Assembly: GCA_910589375.1 (NCBI GenBank) | Contig: CAJUTK010000003.1 | Location: forward strand, 67,247-131,246 | DNA length: 64,000 nt | DNA from: an uncultured Bacilli bacterium | GTDB taxonomy: Bacteria > Bacillota_I > Bacilli_A > RF39 > UBA660 | Reading direction: 5' to 3' | In this document: positions 36,074 through 44,403 of the stretch, piece by piece | Layout: every line of letters starts with the position of its first letter | Position numbering within the stretch: the first letter of the stretch is position 1 | The notes under the pieces: generated by a model | Seen by the model: only the letters and a program-made list of their open reading frames with translations | The model's database searches: none | What the model was told of the DNA's origin: nothing | Translations under genes and position numbers: made by a program

Positions 36074-36154
36074 CTTATATTGAAAAAAGCACTAAATAGT
36101 AGAAAAAAACAATAGTAAAATGATGCTTTGAGAGAGTGTGAGGGAGAGTTGTAT

Positions 36155-39100
36155 ATGAAAAAAAGAAGAAAATTAAAAAAGTCATTTGTAATCATTCTTT
36201 TCGCTTTGATTTTGGGAAGCACTATTTTTTCAGGTGCTACCTATTGCTTTAACAAACAAAATACAGATATGAAATTGACAGTTGAAAAGTATGAAACCCT
36301 TTCTTATAATGCTAGAAAAGGGGAAGATACGTTATATTTATCTGATATAGATTATATGTCTAATCAGTCTTATACAGAATGGGATAAGATTAGATATGAT
36401 GAAGTAAATGGTGGAGGAAAAATAACTCTTAAAATTGAGAATAATGCATTTACATTTGAAAAAGGAATTTGGGCACATGCTAATTCTCAAGTTACTTATG
36501 ATATCAGCAATTATAATTATAGATATTTTACTGCCTTTGTAGGGTTAAATACAACATCTACAAGAGGAGATGGAGTAAGATTTTATATTTATACTTCAGA
36601 AGATGGCACAACTTGGGGAGAAGCTAAATTTAATGAAACAAAACTTCCAGGTCAAGAAGCTACTCGTGTTGAAATTGAGTTAGGGAACGCTAATTATATT
36701 AGATTAGTAGCAGACCAACTTCAAAATAATGCATCTGATCATGTTGTTTATGCTGATGCTAAACTAGTAAATGATTTATCAGAGAATTCTGCATTTAAAT
36801 CATTAGAAGAATATGATGAAATTATTAAGTCACAATATCATGGTCAATCTGATTTAACTGATGAAATAGAATTTAATTTATTAAAAAGACAACTTGTTAG
36901 CAATGTTGGGCAATTTACAATTAATTCTTTCTATAATGAAAGTGAAGATAATAAGATTGCTATTGACTTTTTAATGAGTAACCAAAAAGCATTAAAATAT
37001 TACATCTTAGGAGGTAAGCCATCAGGAAATAATTATTATAAATCATTAACACAATATTCTAGATTATATAGAAACTATAAGAATGATTTTAACAATACAA
37101 CAGTTACAAAGTATGGTACAGTACTTGGGGATTTATATTTAAGAATGGCGACTTCTTTATCATTAACCCATGCTAGTGTTGTTGGACTATGGATGAATAA
37201 TGCTTCTACTCCAGAAAATCAATCAGATTCTGTTAGAAGATATGCCATTATTAAATATATGCATCAAAATAATCTATTTGAAGGCCCAGACGGTATGGAT
37301 TATAATAAATGGTTTGAAAATTATACTGTAGAAGAAATGCGTTATGTTATGGCAAACAATATAGATGACCAGTCAATGCTATGGTTAAATGCATACGTTC
37401 GAGAGTTAATAAGAAAAGAGGGCAGTTCCCGTTTATGGCCACATAAATATATAGAATATGTCTGGCCAAACTATGGAAATCCAGTTTACTATGCAGAAGA
37501 AAATAAAGAATATTTTAATCAATTATTCTCTGTACCAGATGAGGAACATGAAGGACAAAGAATAGGATTATGGGACGTAGTTTATAAAATTCCAGGCGGA
37601 GTAGATGAGAAAGAATATATTTTACAAATACCAAGAGGGACATCAAATAATAAAATTTATAAAGTATGGATGAACATGCGAAATAAATTTGGAACTGGCG
37701 CAGTTTGTGGGGGTATTTCTAAGACAGGCTCAAATATTAGAGGAGTGCTTGGACTACCAGATGCAGTCGTAGGACAACCAGGTCATGCAGCTCATATCAA
37801 TTATTTTCAAAATAGTAATGGAGAAGGATTCTGGGGTATTGATAATGATGTTAGTGGATGGGCATACACAGGGTCATCAGGACTTTTAGGATGGGCAAAT
37901 GGTCCATATGCAAGTGGATATACAGGAACATATATACATTTAGCACAAGAAGTTATTAACCATGAAGATACCTATGAACAAAGCCAAAAGTTTGTTTATC
38001 TTGCAGATTCTTATCAAGATTTAGCAAAAAAAGAAGAGATGTATAGAAAAGCATTAGAAGTTCAACCTTTAAACTTAAATGCGTGGTATGGATTAATACT
38101 AACATATAATGCCTCTGGAAATAAAACAGAAGAACAATATTTTGAACTTGCAAAAGAAATTGCAGAGAATTTAAAATATTATCCACTTCCTATGTATCAA
38201 ATGACAAATCAAATTAAACCAAAATTAACAAGTCAACAAGAATCATATAAATTTACTTTACTTCAAACAAGAATATTGAAGGAAGGAAGTGTACTGCCAA
38301 ATAGTTCAACTGCAGTACTACAACCAAATATTACTAGATTAATGGCAAATTATATTTTAGGGCAAATGGATACTACGATTGCAACCTTCTCATTTGATGG
38401 AGAAGATGCTGGAAAAATAGTATTATCAAGTAGATTTGATGGAAATGGAGTACGATGGGATTATAGTTTGGATGGAAAGAATACTTGGAAGGAAGTAAGC
38501 TTTTCTGCAGAAGAAGAACACAAATTACAATTAACAGCTGATGAAATAGCATCTATTACTTCTGAAAATGATTTATATGTCCATATAGTTGGAGTAAACT
38601 ATTCAGAAGAAAATCTTTATAAGATTGATATTCAAGAATCGGTTGGATTACCTTCTACTTTATTTGCAAGTGATTTAGAAAATAAAATATTAGGAGCAGT
38701 TGATTCAGTACAATGGAAATATAAAGAGTCTGATGAGTGGAAGTTTTATGGAGAATCCCAACCAGATTTAACTGGTGATAAAACAGTTATTTTAAAAATG
38801 GGAGCAACAGGAACGTATCTTGCATCTAATACTAGTACAACTTACACATTTACAGAAGATGTAATTGATAAGAAAAGAAAATATATTTCAGTAGATCATT
38901 TAAGTATACATGCTGTATCATCGGAGGCTACTGGCAGTGGTCAAAATGGAAATGCTATCTATGCACTTGATGGAAATTATAATACAAGATGGCACTCTGA
39001 TTGGAGTGGTGGAGATACAAAGCGTTTCATCACTGTTAAATTAGATCACCCTTACAATATATCTGCTGTTGAGTTTGTACCAGCAGGTGGAGGTAATGGT

Positions 39101-41353
39101 AAGATTTATGATGGTACTGTCTGGGGAAGTATGGACGGAGAAAACTGGTTTGTTTTATCTCAACAAAAAGGATTAACATACACAAATCAAGCAGATACCC
39201 TTCAACAATTAACCAATAATATCAAGAGTTTTGAGGTAGACATTCCACAAAGAGTTCAATATGTTAAGATTGTTGCTGATAGAACAAATGGTAATTGGTT
39301 TGCCGCAAGAGCATTTAATTTCTACGAAGATACTACAATCAAAAATGTTGCAACTTTCTCATTTGATGGAGCCAATGCTGGAGTGATATCTTTATATGAT
39401 GAATATAAAGGAACAAAGTGGAAATATAGTCTTGATAGTGGAAAAACATGGCATTCTACAGAGGGAGATAGTCATCAATTAACACAATCAGAAATTGAAC
39501 AAATTGATATTAATAGTATGATTAAAGTTAAATTCGATAACGATAACGAAATTTATACAATTACTATTAAACAATTTGATATTCCAGAAGCAGGATTCCT
39601 AAATGATTTTGAAAATATCATAATTGATCAACCTAATAAAAGTGTTCTTGAATGGAAGTTTGCGGATGAAAATGAGTGGAGCCCTTATCAAGAAGAGGGA
39701 CCAGGAATAGTAGATGGAAATAAGACTGTATTAGTACGAAGAAAAGCATCTGGAATTTCTATGGCTAGTAAGCCACTCGAATATAAATTCACAGATAATA
39801 ATACCAAAGAAGAGACTTATATCCCTATTAAGCATTTAAGCATTCATGGATTTTCATCACAATCTCAAGATTCAAAAAGACCATATTATGCAGTTAATGC
39901 AATAGATGGAAGCATTAATACTCAGTGGCATACGAATTTTAAAGTTGCTGAAAAAACTTCTTATATTTCTATTAAATTAGATAAACCAAGATATATATCT
40001 GCGGTTGATTATTTTCATATCGCTGCTGAAAAAGAATCATTTGGTTATATGAAAAATGCAATTGTTTCTGTTAGTGAAGATGGAGAAAATTGGATTGAAG
40101 TTGCAAGTGTACAAAATCATCCACAAGAAGATTTCTCTAGACATATTAGTTTTGATGAATCTGTGTATGGACAGTATGTAAAAATTACTATGCAATCATA
40201 TGATAATATTTTTGCAACTGCTGCAATGATTAATATTTATGAGGATTTAACGAAAGCTCCTATTGTAGAACCTGAAGTAGAAATTAAATACTCTACAACA
40301 AAATGGACTAACAAGAATGTAGTTGCTACTTTAATAACAGAGGATGACATTGAGATTACTAATAATAATGGATCTAAAACACATACATTTACAAAAAATG
40401 GAGAATTTACATTTGAATATAAAGATAAAGTGACAAATAGAAATTATTCTATTAAAGCTACTGTAAAAAACATTGATAAAGAAGCACCTACTGCAAAAAT
40501 TCAGTATAGTACAACTGAAAAAACAGAAGGTCCTGTAGTAGCAACTTTAAAACCAAGTGAAGAAGTTACTGTTACAAATAATGGTGGAAAGGCTTCTTAT
40601 ACATTTACAAAAAATGGAACGTTTACATTTGAATTTATCGATAAGGCTGGAAATAAAGGAACTGCAAAAGCTAGTGTTACTTGGATAGAGAAAAAACAAG
40701 CTGAAAATCCTGATGTAAAGCCAGATGACAAACCTACTAATAAACCAACAAACAGTAATACAAACAGTAATACAAAACCAGGAGAAAATACGGGAACGAA
40801 ACCAAACGATAAACCAACAATACCTGAAGAAACATATAAAAATATGTCTAGTGGTAATGTAACTGTTAAAGTTCCAAATTCAATTTTATCAAAATATGAA
40901 GATGCGACATTAGATTATCAAAAACTTACATTAAGCGATGCACAGAAAAATCGTTATGGAAAAGATAGTGAAATCTATAGGGTATCTTTAGAAACAAAAG
41001 ATAATAAAGAAATAAATTTATCTACTACAAAATTAACGCAAACAGTAAAATTAGATTCTAATAAAGAATTTGATGCTATTTATGTGGTAAGAGATGATGG
41101 AAGTGTTGTAAAACTAAATTCAAAAGTAACTAATAATGAAGTTGAATTTGAAGATAGTGGATTAGGAAAATATATCATTGCTTACAAAACTGATAGTGAA
41201 GAAAAACCAAATACGAATAGTAATAATACCAATATAATAGAAAATAAGGATGCAGAAAGTTCTGTTAATTATCTTCCATATATAATAGGTGGAGTAGCAA
41301 TTCTATTAGTAGGTGGAGTTATTTACTTTGTGGTAAGAAAAAAGGATGAATAA
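36155..41353 (+). CDS. Giant surface protein 2 (NPCBM, transglutaminase-like, two discoidin, Ig-like)
   Basis: A 1732-residue paralogue of the protein at 30759, in frame from ATG 36155 (SD AGGGAGAG). Signal peptide 'FALILGSTIFSGATYCF', then NPCBM-like domain ('KGIWAHANSQVTYDIS'), a helical region with a longer insert, a transglutaminase-like core with Cys (codon 37706, 'GAVCGGISKTGSN') and 'GQPGHAAH', TPR-like helices, two 'SFDG-x-x-AG' domains each followed by a discoidin (F5/8-type) domain (about 38880-39330 and 39815-40240), two Ig-like repeats, a Pro/Asn linker, the shared terminal domain and a transmembrane anchor. Likely binds glycans and modifies or cleaves extracellular protein or amide bonds; the activity is inference from the Cys-His motif. 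Confidence 0.75.
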   Translation: MKKRRKLKKSFVIILFALILGSTIFSGATYCFNKQNTDMKLTVEKYETLSYNARKGEDTLYLSDIDYMSNQSYTEWDKIRYDEVNGGGKITLKIENNAFTFEKGIWAHANSQVTYDISNYNYRYFTAFVGLNTTSTRGDGVRFYIYTSEDGTTWGEAKFNETKLPGQEATRVEIELGNANYIRLVADQLQNNASDHVVYADAKLVNDLSENSAFKSLEEYDEIIKSQYHGQSDLTDEIEFNLLKRQLVSNVGQFTINSFYNESEDNKIAIDFLMSNQKALKYYILGGKPSGNNYYKSLTQYSRLYRNYKNDFNNTTVTKYGTVLGDLYLRMATSLSLTHASVVGLWMNNASTPENQSDSVRRYAIIKYMHQNNLFEGPDGMDYNKWFENYTVEEMRYVMANNIDDQSMLWLNAYVRELIRKEGSSRLWPHKYIEYVWPNYGNPVYYAEENKEYFNQLFSVPDEEHEGQRIGLWDVVYKIPGGVDEKEYILQIPRGTSNNKIYKVWMNMRNKFGTGAVCGGISKTGSNIRGVLGLPDAVVGQPGHAAHINYFQNSNGEGFWGIDNDVSGWAYTGSSGLLGWANGPYASGYTGTYIHLAQEVINHEDTYEQSQKFVYLADSYQDLAKKEEMYRKALEVQPLNLNAWYGLILTYNASGNKTEEQYFELAKEIAENLKYYPLPMYQMTNQIKPKLTSQQESYKFTLLQTRILKEGSVLPNSSTAVLQPNITRLMANYILGQMDTTIATFSFDGEDAGKIVLSSRFDGNGVRWDYSLDGKNTWKEVSFSAEEEHKLQLTADEIASITSENDLYVHIVGVNYSEENLYKIDIQESVGLPSTLFASDLENKILGAVDSVQWKYKESDEWKFYGESQPDLTGDKTVILKMGATGTYLASNTSTTYTFTEDVIDKKRKYISVDHLSIHAVSSEATGSGQNGNAIYALDGNYNTRWHSDWSGGDTKRFITVKLDHPYNISAVEFVPAGGGNGKIYDGTVWGSMDGENWFVLSQQKGLTYTNQADTLQQLTNNIKSFEVDIPQRVQYVKIVADRTNGNWFAARAFNFYEDTTIKNVATFSFDGANAGVISLYDEYKGTKWKYSLDSGKTWHSTEGDSHQLTQSEIEQIDINSMIKVKFDNDNEIYTITIKQFDIPEAGFLNDFENIIIDQPNKSVLEWKFADENEWSPYQEEGPGIVDGNKTVLVRRKASGISMASKPLEYKFTDNNTKEETYIPIKHLSIHGFSSQSQDSKRPYYAVNAIDGSINTQWHTNFKVAEKTSYISIKLDKPRYISAVDYFHIAAEKESFGYMKNAIVSVSEDGENWIEVASVQNHPQEDFSRHISFDESVYGQYVKITMQSYDNIFATAAMINIYEDLTKAPIVEPEVEIKYSTTKWTNKNVVATLITEDDIEITNNNGSKTHTFTKNGEFTFEYKDKVTNRNYSIKATVKNIDKEAPTAKIQYSTTEKTEGPVVATLKPSEEVTVTNNGGKASYTFTKNGTFTFEFIDKAGNKGTAKASVTWIEKKQAENPDVKPDDKPTNKPTNSNTNSNTKPGENTGTKPNDKPTIPEETYKNMSSGNVTVKVPNSILSKYEDATLDYQKLTLSDAQKNRYGKDSEIYRVSLETKDNKEINLSTTKLTQTVKLDSNKEFDAIYVVRDDGSVVKLNSKVTNNEVEFEDSGLGKYIIAYKTDSEEKPNTNSNNTNIIENKDAESSVNYLPYIIGGVAILLVGGVIYFVVRKKDE
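40701..40980 (+). repeat. 280-bp segment identical to 35147-35426
   Basis: Second copy of the identical stretch shared by the two giant surface protein genes; the N-terminal parts of the same genes are much more divergent. Confidence 0.85.
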
Positions 41354-41424
41354 TATTTCTTTAAAGAAGAGAAGTGCTAGGATTAGTGCTTTTCTTTTTT
41401 GATTTAAAGTTTAAAGAAATATGA

Positions 41425-41430
41425 TATAAT
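41425..41430 (+). promoter_or_regulatory. Extended -10 promoter for the DUF4026 gene
   Basis: TGATATAAT, about 31 bases before the ATG at 41462, which has AGGAGG upstream. A weak stem in 41366-41400 followed by CTTTTTT may end the surface-protein transcript. Confidence 0.5.
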
Positions 41431-41461
41431 AATATAGTATTTAAGAAAAGTAGGAGGAATT

Positions 41462-42709
41462 ATGAAAGAATTAAAAGAGCAACCATTAGGGTATTGGGAA
41501 GAAGAATCTTACATGTTAATAGTTCCAAGAGAGGCAAATGAAGAACTATTAGATGGCATTATAGATAGAGTATCTTCCTTAAAAGAAGTAGAAATAAAAG
41601 AAAGTAATCCCTTGACAGAAGAGTCTCCTGGAAGAATAAAATTAATTTACCAGAAGGAAGAATTTGAGGTGGGATTTTATCCATCAGGTTTTTCAGTTCC
41701 AGAATTTTATTTAAATAAGAATTATTATTTTACAGAAGAAGAAAAAGAAGAATTAAGAAATGCAAAAGCATCTTTAACAATGTTTATGAAGTTTCGTCAT
41801 GATGCTAAAAAGTCTTATCATTTACAGCTGAAACTTGCGGTAGTAATGATTCCTGATATGCTTGGTGTTATGGATGAAAGCGCTGAGAAGATGTTACCAA
41901 CGAATTGGGTGAGGATGGCAGCTAGTTCTAAAGTATTACCAAGTGCGAATGATTTATATAACGTGCAAGCAGTATCTAATGATTCTGGAGAGATTTGGCT
42001 ACACACTCATGGACTTTGTAGGTGTGGCTTGACAGAACTTGAAATTTTAAATTCAGATCAAGATAATTATAACAATCACTACAATTTAATCTCCACTTTA
42101 GCAAGTTTTCTTTTAGATAAGAGAGATAATTATAATGGTAGTGCCTATATTGGAATACTTGTAAATAGACAGCCTGTAGTAGCGACTTTTAAGTCATGGG
42201 TAGATGGTTTAAAAGAATATAAAAATTTAGACTTAGGTGGTCCTCAAGATAGAGAAGATGGACACAATACTAAAACTAGTCTCATTTTTCTTTATAAAAG
42301 TGAAGAAGATGAAGAAAATAAAGTACTTACCAAAGTATCTGAATTTAATGATTTATGGGGAGAGAATCCAATTTTCTTTATTAGTGATGAAGAAACTGCT
42401 AGAATGAAAAGTCTTGCTATGGAAAGATTTGATTACGTAAAAGAAGAATTTAAAAATAAAGATAATCATATTATTATTAAAATTGGTCTACCAGTTGATG
42501 ATGATGGTAATTTTGAACATATTTGGTTTGAACTATTAGAGTTTGTTGGGGATAAATTTAAAGCCAAATTATTACAAGAGCCATATGATGTAAAAGATAT
42601 TCATGAAGGGGATGAGAGAACCTTTACAGTAGAAGACGTTACAGATTGGATTATTTATACGCCATCTTTTAGTGTAACTCCTGGTAGTGCTTATCTTTTA
42701 AAAAGATGA
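41462..42709 (+). CDS. DUF4026 protein with C-terminal DUF2314-like domain
   Basis: A 415-residue soluble acidic protein. The N-terminal and middle part fit DUF4026 ('GEIWLHTHGLCRCG', 'GGPQDREDGHNT'). The last about 85 residues resemble DUF2314 ('IIIKIGLPVDDDGNFEHIWF', 'EGDERTFTVEDVTDW'). The His/Cys-rich 'LHTHGLCRC' could bind metal. No function is known to me. It stands alone with its own promoter and terminator. Confidence 0.65.
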   Translation: MKELKEQPLGYWEEESYMLIVPREANEELLDGIIDRVSSLKEVEIKESNPLTEESPGRIKLIYQKEEFEVGFYPSGFSVPEFYLNKNYYFTEEEKEELRNAKASLTMFMKFRHDAKKSYHLQLKLAVVMIPDMLGVMDESAEKMLPTNWVRMAASSKVLPSANDLYNVQAVSNDSGEIWLHTHGLCRCGLTELEILNSDQDNYNNHYNLISTLASFLLDKRDNYNGSAYIGILVNRQPVVATFKSWVDGLKEYKNLDLGGPQDREDGHNTKTSLIFLYKSEEDEENKVLTKVSEFNDLWGENPIFFISDEETARMKSLAMERFDYVKEEFKNKDNHIIIKIGLPVDDDGNFEHIWFELLEFVGDKFKAKLLQEPYDVKDIHEGDERTFTVEDVTDWIIYTPSFSVTPGSAYLLKR

Positions 42710-42710
42710 T

Positions 42711-42746
42711 AGAAAGAAGTAATTTCTTTCTTTTTTATGTTATAAT
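42711..42746 (+). terminator. Terminator with abutting extended -10 promoter
   Basis: Stem AGAAAGAA / TTCTTTCT then TTTTT; TGTTATAAT follows at once (TATAAT 42741-42746) and should drive the ABC-F leader. Confidence 0.75.
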
Positions 42747-42780
42747 GGAAAAAGAAAAAACTTTTAGAAGAGGTGAGAAC

Positions 42781-42801
42781 ATGAGAATAGTAAATAGATA
42801 A
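42781..42801 (+). CDS. Six-codon upstream ORF (leader peptide MRIVNR) of the ABC-F gene
   Basis: ATG 42781 follows GAGGTGAG at a good distance and encodes MRIVNR before TAA. It lies in the leader of the ABC-F gene, 4 bases before the first arm of a hairpin. Small upstream ORFs that control ABC-F resistance genes through ribosome stalling are known (for example the msr(D) leader). That this one works the same way is inference. Confidence 0.5.
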   Translation: MRIVNR

Positions 42802-42804
42802 GTG

Positions 42805-42842
42805 TGGCATAAACTTTGATTATGCCAGAAAGGAAGGCATAA
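42805..42842 (+). promoter_or_regulatory. Mutually exclusive hairpins over the ABC-F ribosome site
   Basis: TGGCATAA (42805-42812) can pair with TTATGCCA (42820-42827). The same TTATGCC (42820-42826) can also pair with GGCATAA (42836-42842), which overlaps the Shine-Dalgarno AAGGAAGG and abuts the ATG at 42844. The two structures exclude each other: the first frees the ribosome site, the second traps it. Confidence 0.55.
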
Positions 42843-42843
42843 T

Positions 42844-44346
42844 ATGTTAGAAGTAAATAATGTAGATATTTTAGTATCTACTAGGTTTTTAGTGAAATCC
42901 TTAACATTCTCGTTAAATAAAGGAGATAAGCTAGCAATTATTGGTGAAGAAGGAAATGGTAAGTCTACTTTATTAAAATCATTATTAGGAATTTGTGAGT
43001 ATGCTTCCGTAACAGGAATAATTCAATTTAAAAATAATAAAGTAGGATATTTAGAACAGTCGATGAGTCTAGAAAATGAAAAAAAGAAAGTATACGATTT
43101 CTTGTTTTTAGATGATTTAGATTATTATGGAAAAATAAATTGGTTTTATAAATATTTGGATTTATTCCATTTAGATGATAGTATATTAGAACAAATGATT
43201 TCTACACTATCAGGTGGAGAAAAGGTAAAGATTGGGATTCTTAGATTACTATTAGAAGAGTGTGATATTTTATTTTTAGATGAACCTACGAATGATTTAG
43301 ATATTGAATCATTAGAATGGTTAGAAACATTTATTAATAGTACGGATAAACCAATTATCTATGTATCTCATGATGAAACGCTATTATCTAATACTGCTAA
43401 TATGATTTTACATTTAGAGCAAATAAAAAATAAAACAGAGTGTAGACATACTCTTTTAAAAATTGATTATGATACTTATGTTGAAAAAAGGTTACAGACT
43501 ATCTTAAAAACTACACAAGTCGCTAAATCAGAAAAAAGAGAATTCGATAAAAGACAAGAAAAATTAAGACAAATCATGCAGAAAGTAGAACATCAACAAA
43601 ATACAATTACGAGAGCTGATCCTCATGGAGGAAGATTATTAAAGAAGAAAATGCATGCTTTAAAGTCACAAGAAAGAAAATTAGAGGAAAGGGAACTTAC
43701 AGAATTACCTGATGTAGAAGAAGAAATTCATTTCTTTTTTGAAGATGTTTCTATTCCTAAAAATAAGGTTATTTTAAAATTACATATTCCAGAGTTAAAA
43801 GTACAAAATAAAGTGTTATCGCGTAATATAAAATTAGAAGTTATTGGGAATACACATATTTGTATTATTGGTAAAAATGGAGTAGGGAAGTCTACTTTGA
43901 TAAAAAGAATCGTAAAAGAAATAGAAAATAGGGATGATATTTCTGTTGGATATATGCCCCAAAATTATGAAGATATTTTTGAAAATTTCAAATATGTATT
44001 AGATTTTTTAGTTCCAAGTGGAGATAAAGAAGAGATTACAAAAGCAAGAATGTATCTAGGAAATATGAAATTTACAAGAGATGAAATGACTGGAAGAATA
44101 TCAGACTTAAGTAATGGCACAAAAGCGAAATTATTTTTAATGAAATTAGTACTTGGAAAGTATAATGTTCTAATACTAGATGAACCTACCAGAAATGTAA
44201 GTCCGTTATCGAATCCAATTATTAGACAAGTTTTAAAAGATTTTAAAGGTACTATTATTAGTATCTCTCATGATAGAAAATATATAGAAGAAGTAATTGG
44301 TAACCTTTACATATTAACTAAGGATGGATTAGTGGAAAAAGGGTAA
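42844..44346 (+). CDS. ABC-F family ATPase (ribosome-associated type)
   Basis: A 500-residue protein with two ABC domains and no membrane segments. Domain 1: Walker A 'GEEGNGKST', signature 'LSGGEKVKIGILRLLL', Walker B 'DILFLDEPTNDLD'. Linker about residues 215-285, highly charged ('RADPHGGRLLKKKMHALKSQ'). Domain 2: Walker A 'GKNGVGKST', signature 'LSNGTKAKLFLMKL', Walker B 'LILDEPTRNVSPLS'. ABC-F proteins bind the ribosomal E site; some protect it from antibiotics, others are housekeeping factors. The leader ORF and hairpins suggest translation-linked control as in resistance-type members. Which drug, if any, cannot be told. Confidence 0.85.
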   Translation: MLEVNNVDILVSTRFLVKSLTFSLNKGDKLAIIGEEGNGKSTLLKSLLGICEYASVTGIIQFKNNKVGYLEQSMSLENEKKKVYDFLFLDDLDYYGKINWFYKYLDLFHLDDSILEQMISTLSGGEKVKIGILRLLLEECDILFLDEPTNDLDIESLEWLETFINSTDKPIIYVSHDETLLSNTANMILHLEQIKNKTECRHTLLKIDYDTYVEKRLQTILKTTQVAKSEKREFDKRQEKLRQIMQKVEHQQNTITRADPHGGRLLKKKMHALKSQERKLEERELTELPDVEEEIHFFFEDVSIPKNKVILKLHIPELKVQNKVLSRNIKLEVIGNTHICIIGKNGVGKSTLIKRIVKEIENRDDISVGYMPQNYEDIFENFKYVLDFLVPSGDKEEITKARMYLGNMKFTRDEMTGRISDLSNGTKAKLFLMKLVLGKYNVLILDEPTRNVSPLSNPIIRQVLKDFKGTIISISHDRKYIEEVIGNLYILTKDGLVEKG

Positions 44347-44381
44347 AAGCAAGTCGTTTGATTTGCTTTTTGTGATATAAT
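44346..44381 (+). terminator. Terminator with abutting extended -10 promoter
   Basis: Stem AAAGCAA / TTGCTTT (44346-44352, 44363-44369) and a T-run; TGATATAAT follows (TATAAT 44376-44381). Confidence 0.75.
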
Positions 44382-44403
44382 AGTATCGAATATGGAGGAA
44401 CTT

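Noticed and set aside
35640..41350. LPXTG-type sortase signal in the giant surface proteins
   Set aside because: The C-termini have 'NYLPYIIGG' leading into a hydrophobic helix and basic tail, but no LPxTG-like pentapeptide; they fit a plain membrane anchor.
41366..41400. Strong terminator after giant surface protein 2
   Set aside because: AGTGCT appears twice as a direct, not inverted, repeat; only a weak purine/pyrimidine stem is possible before the T-tract.
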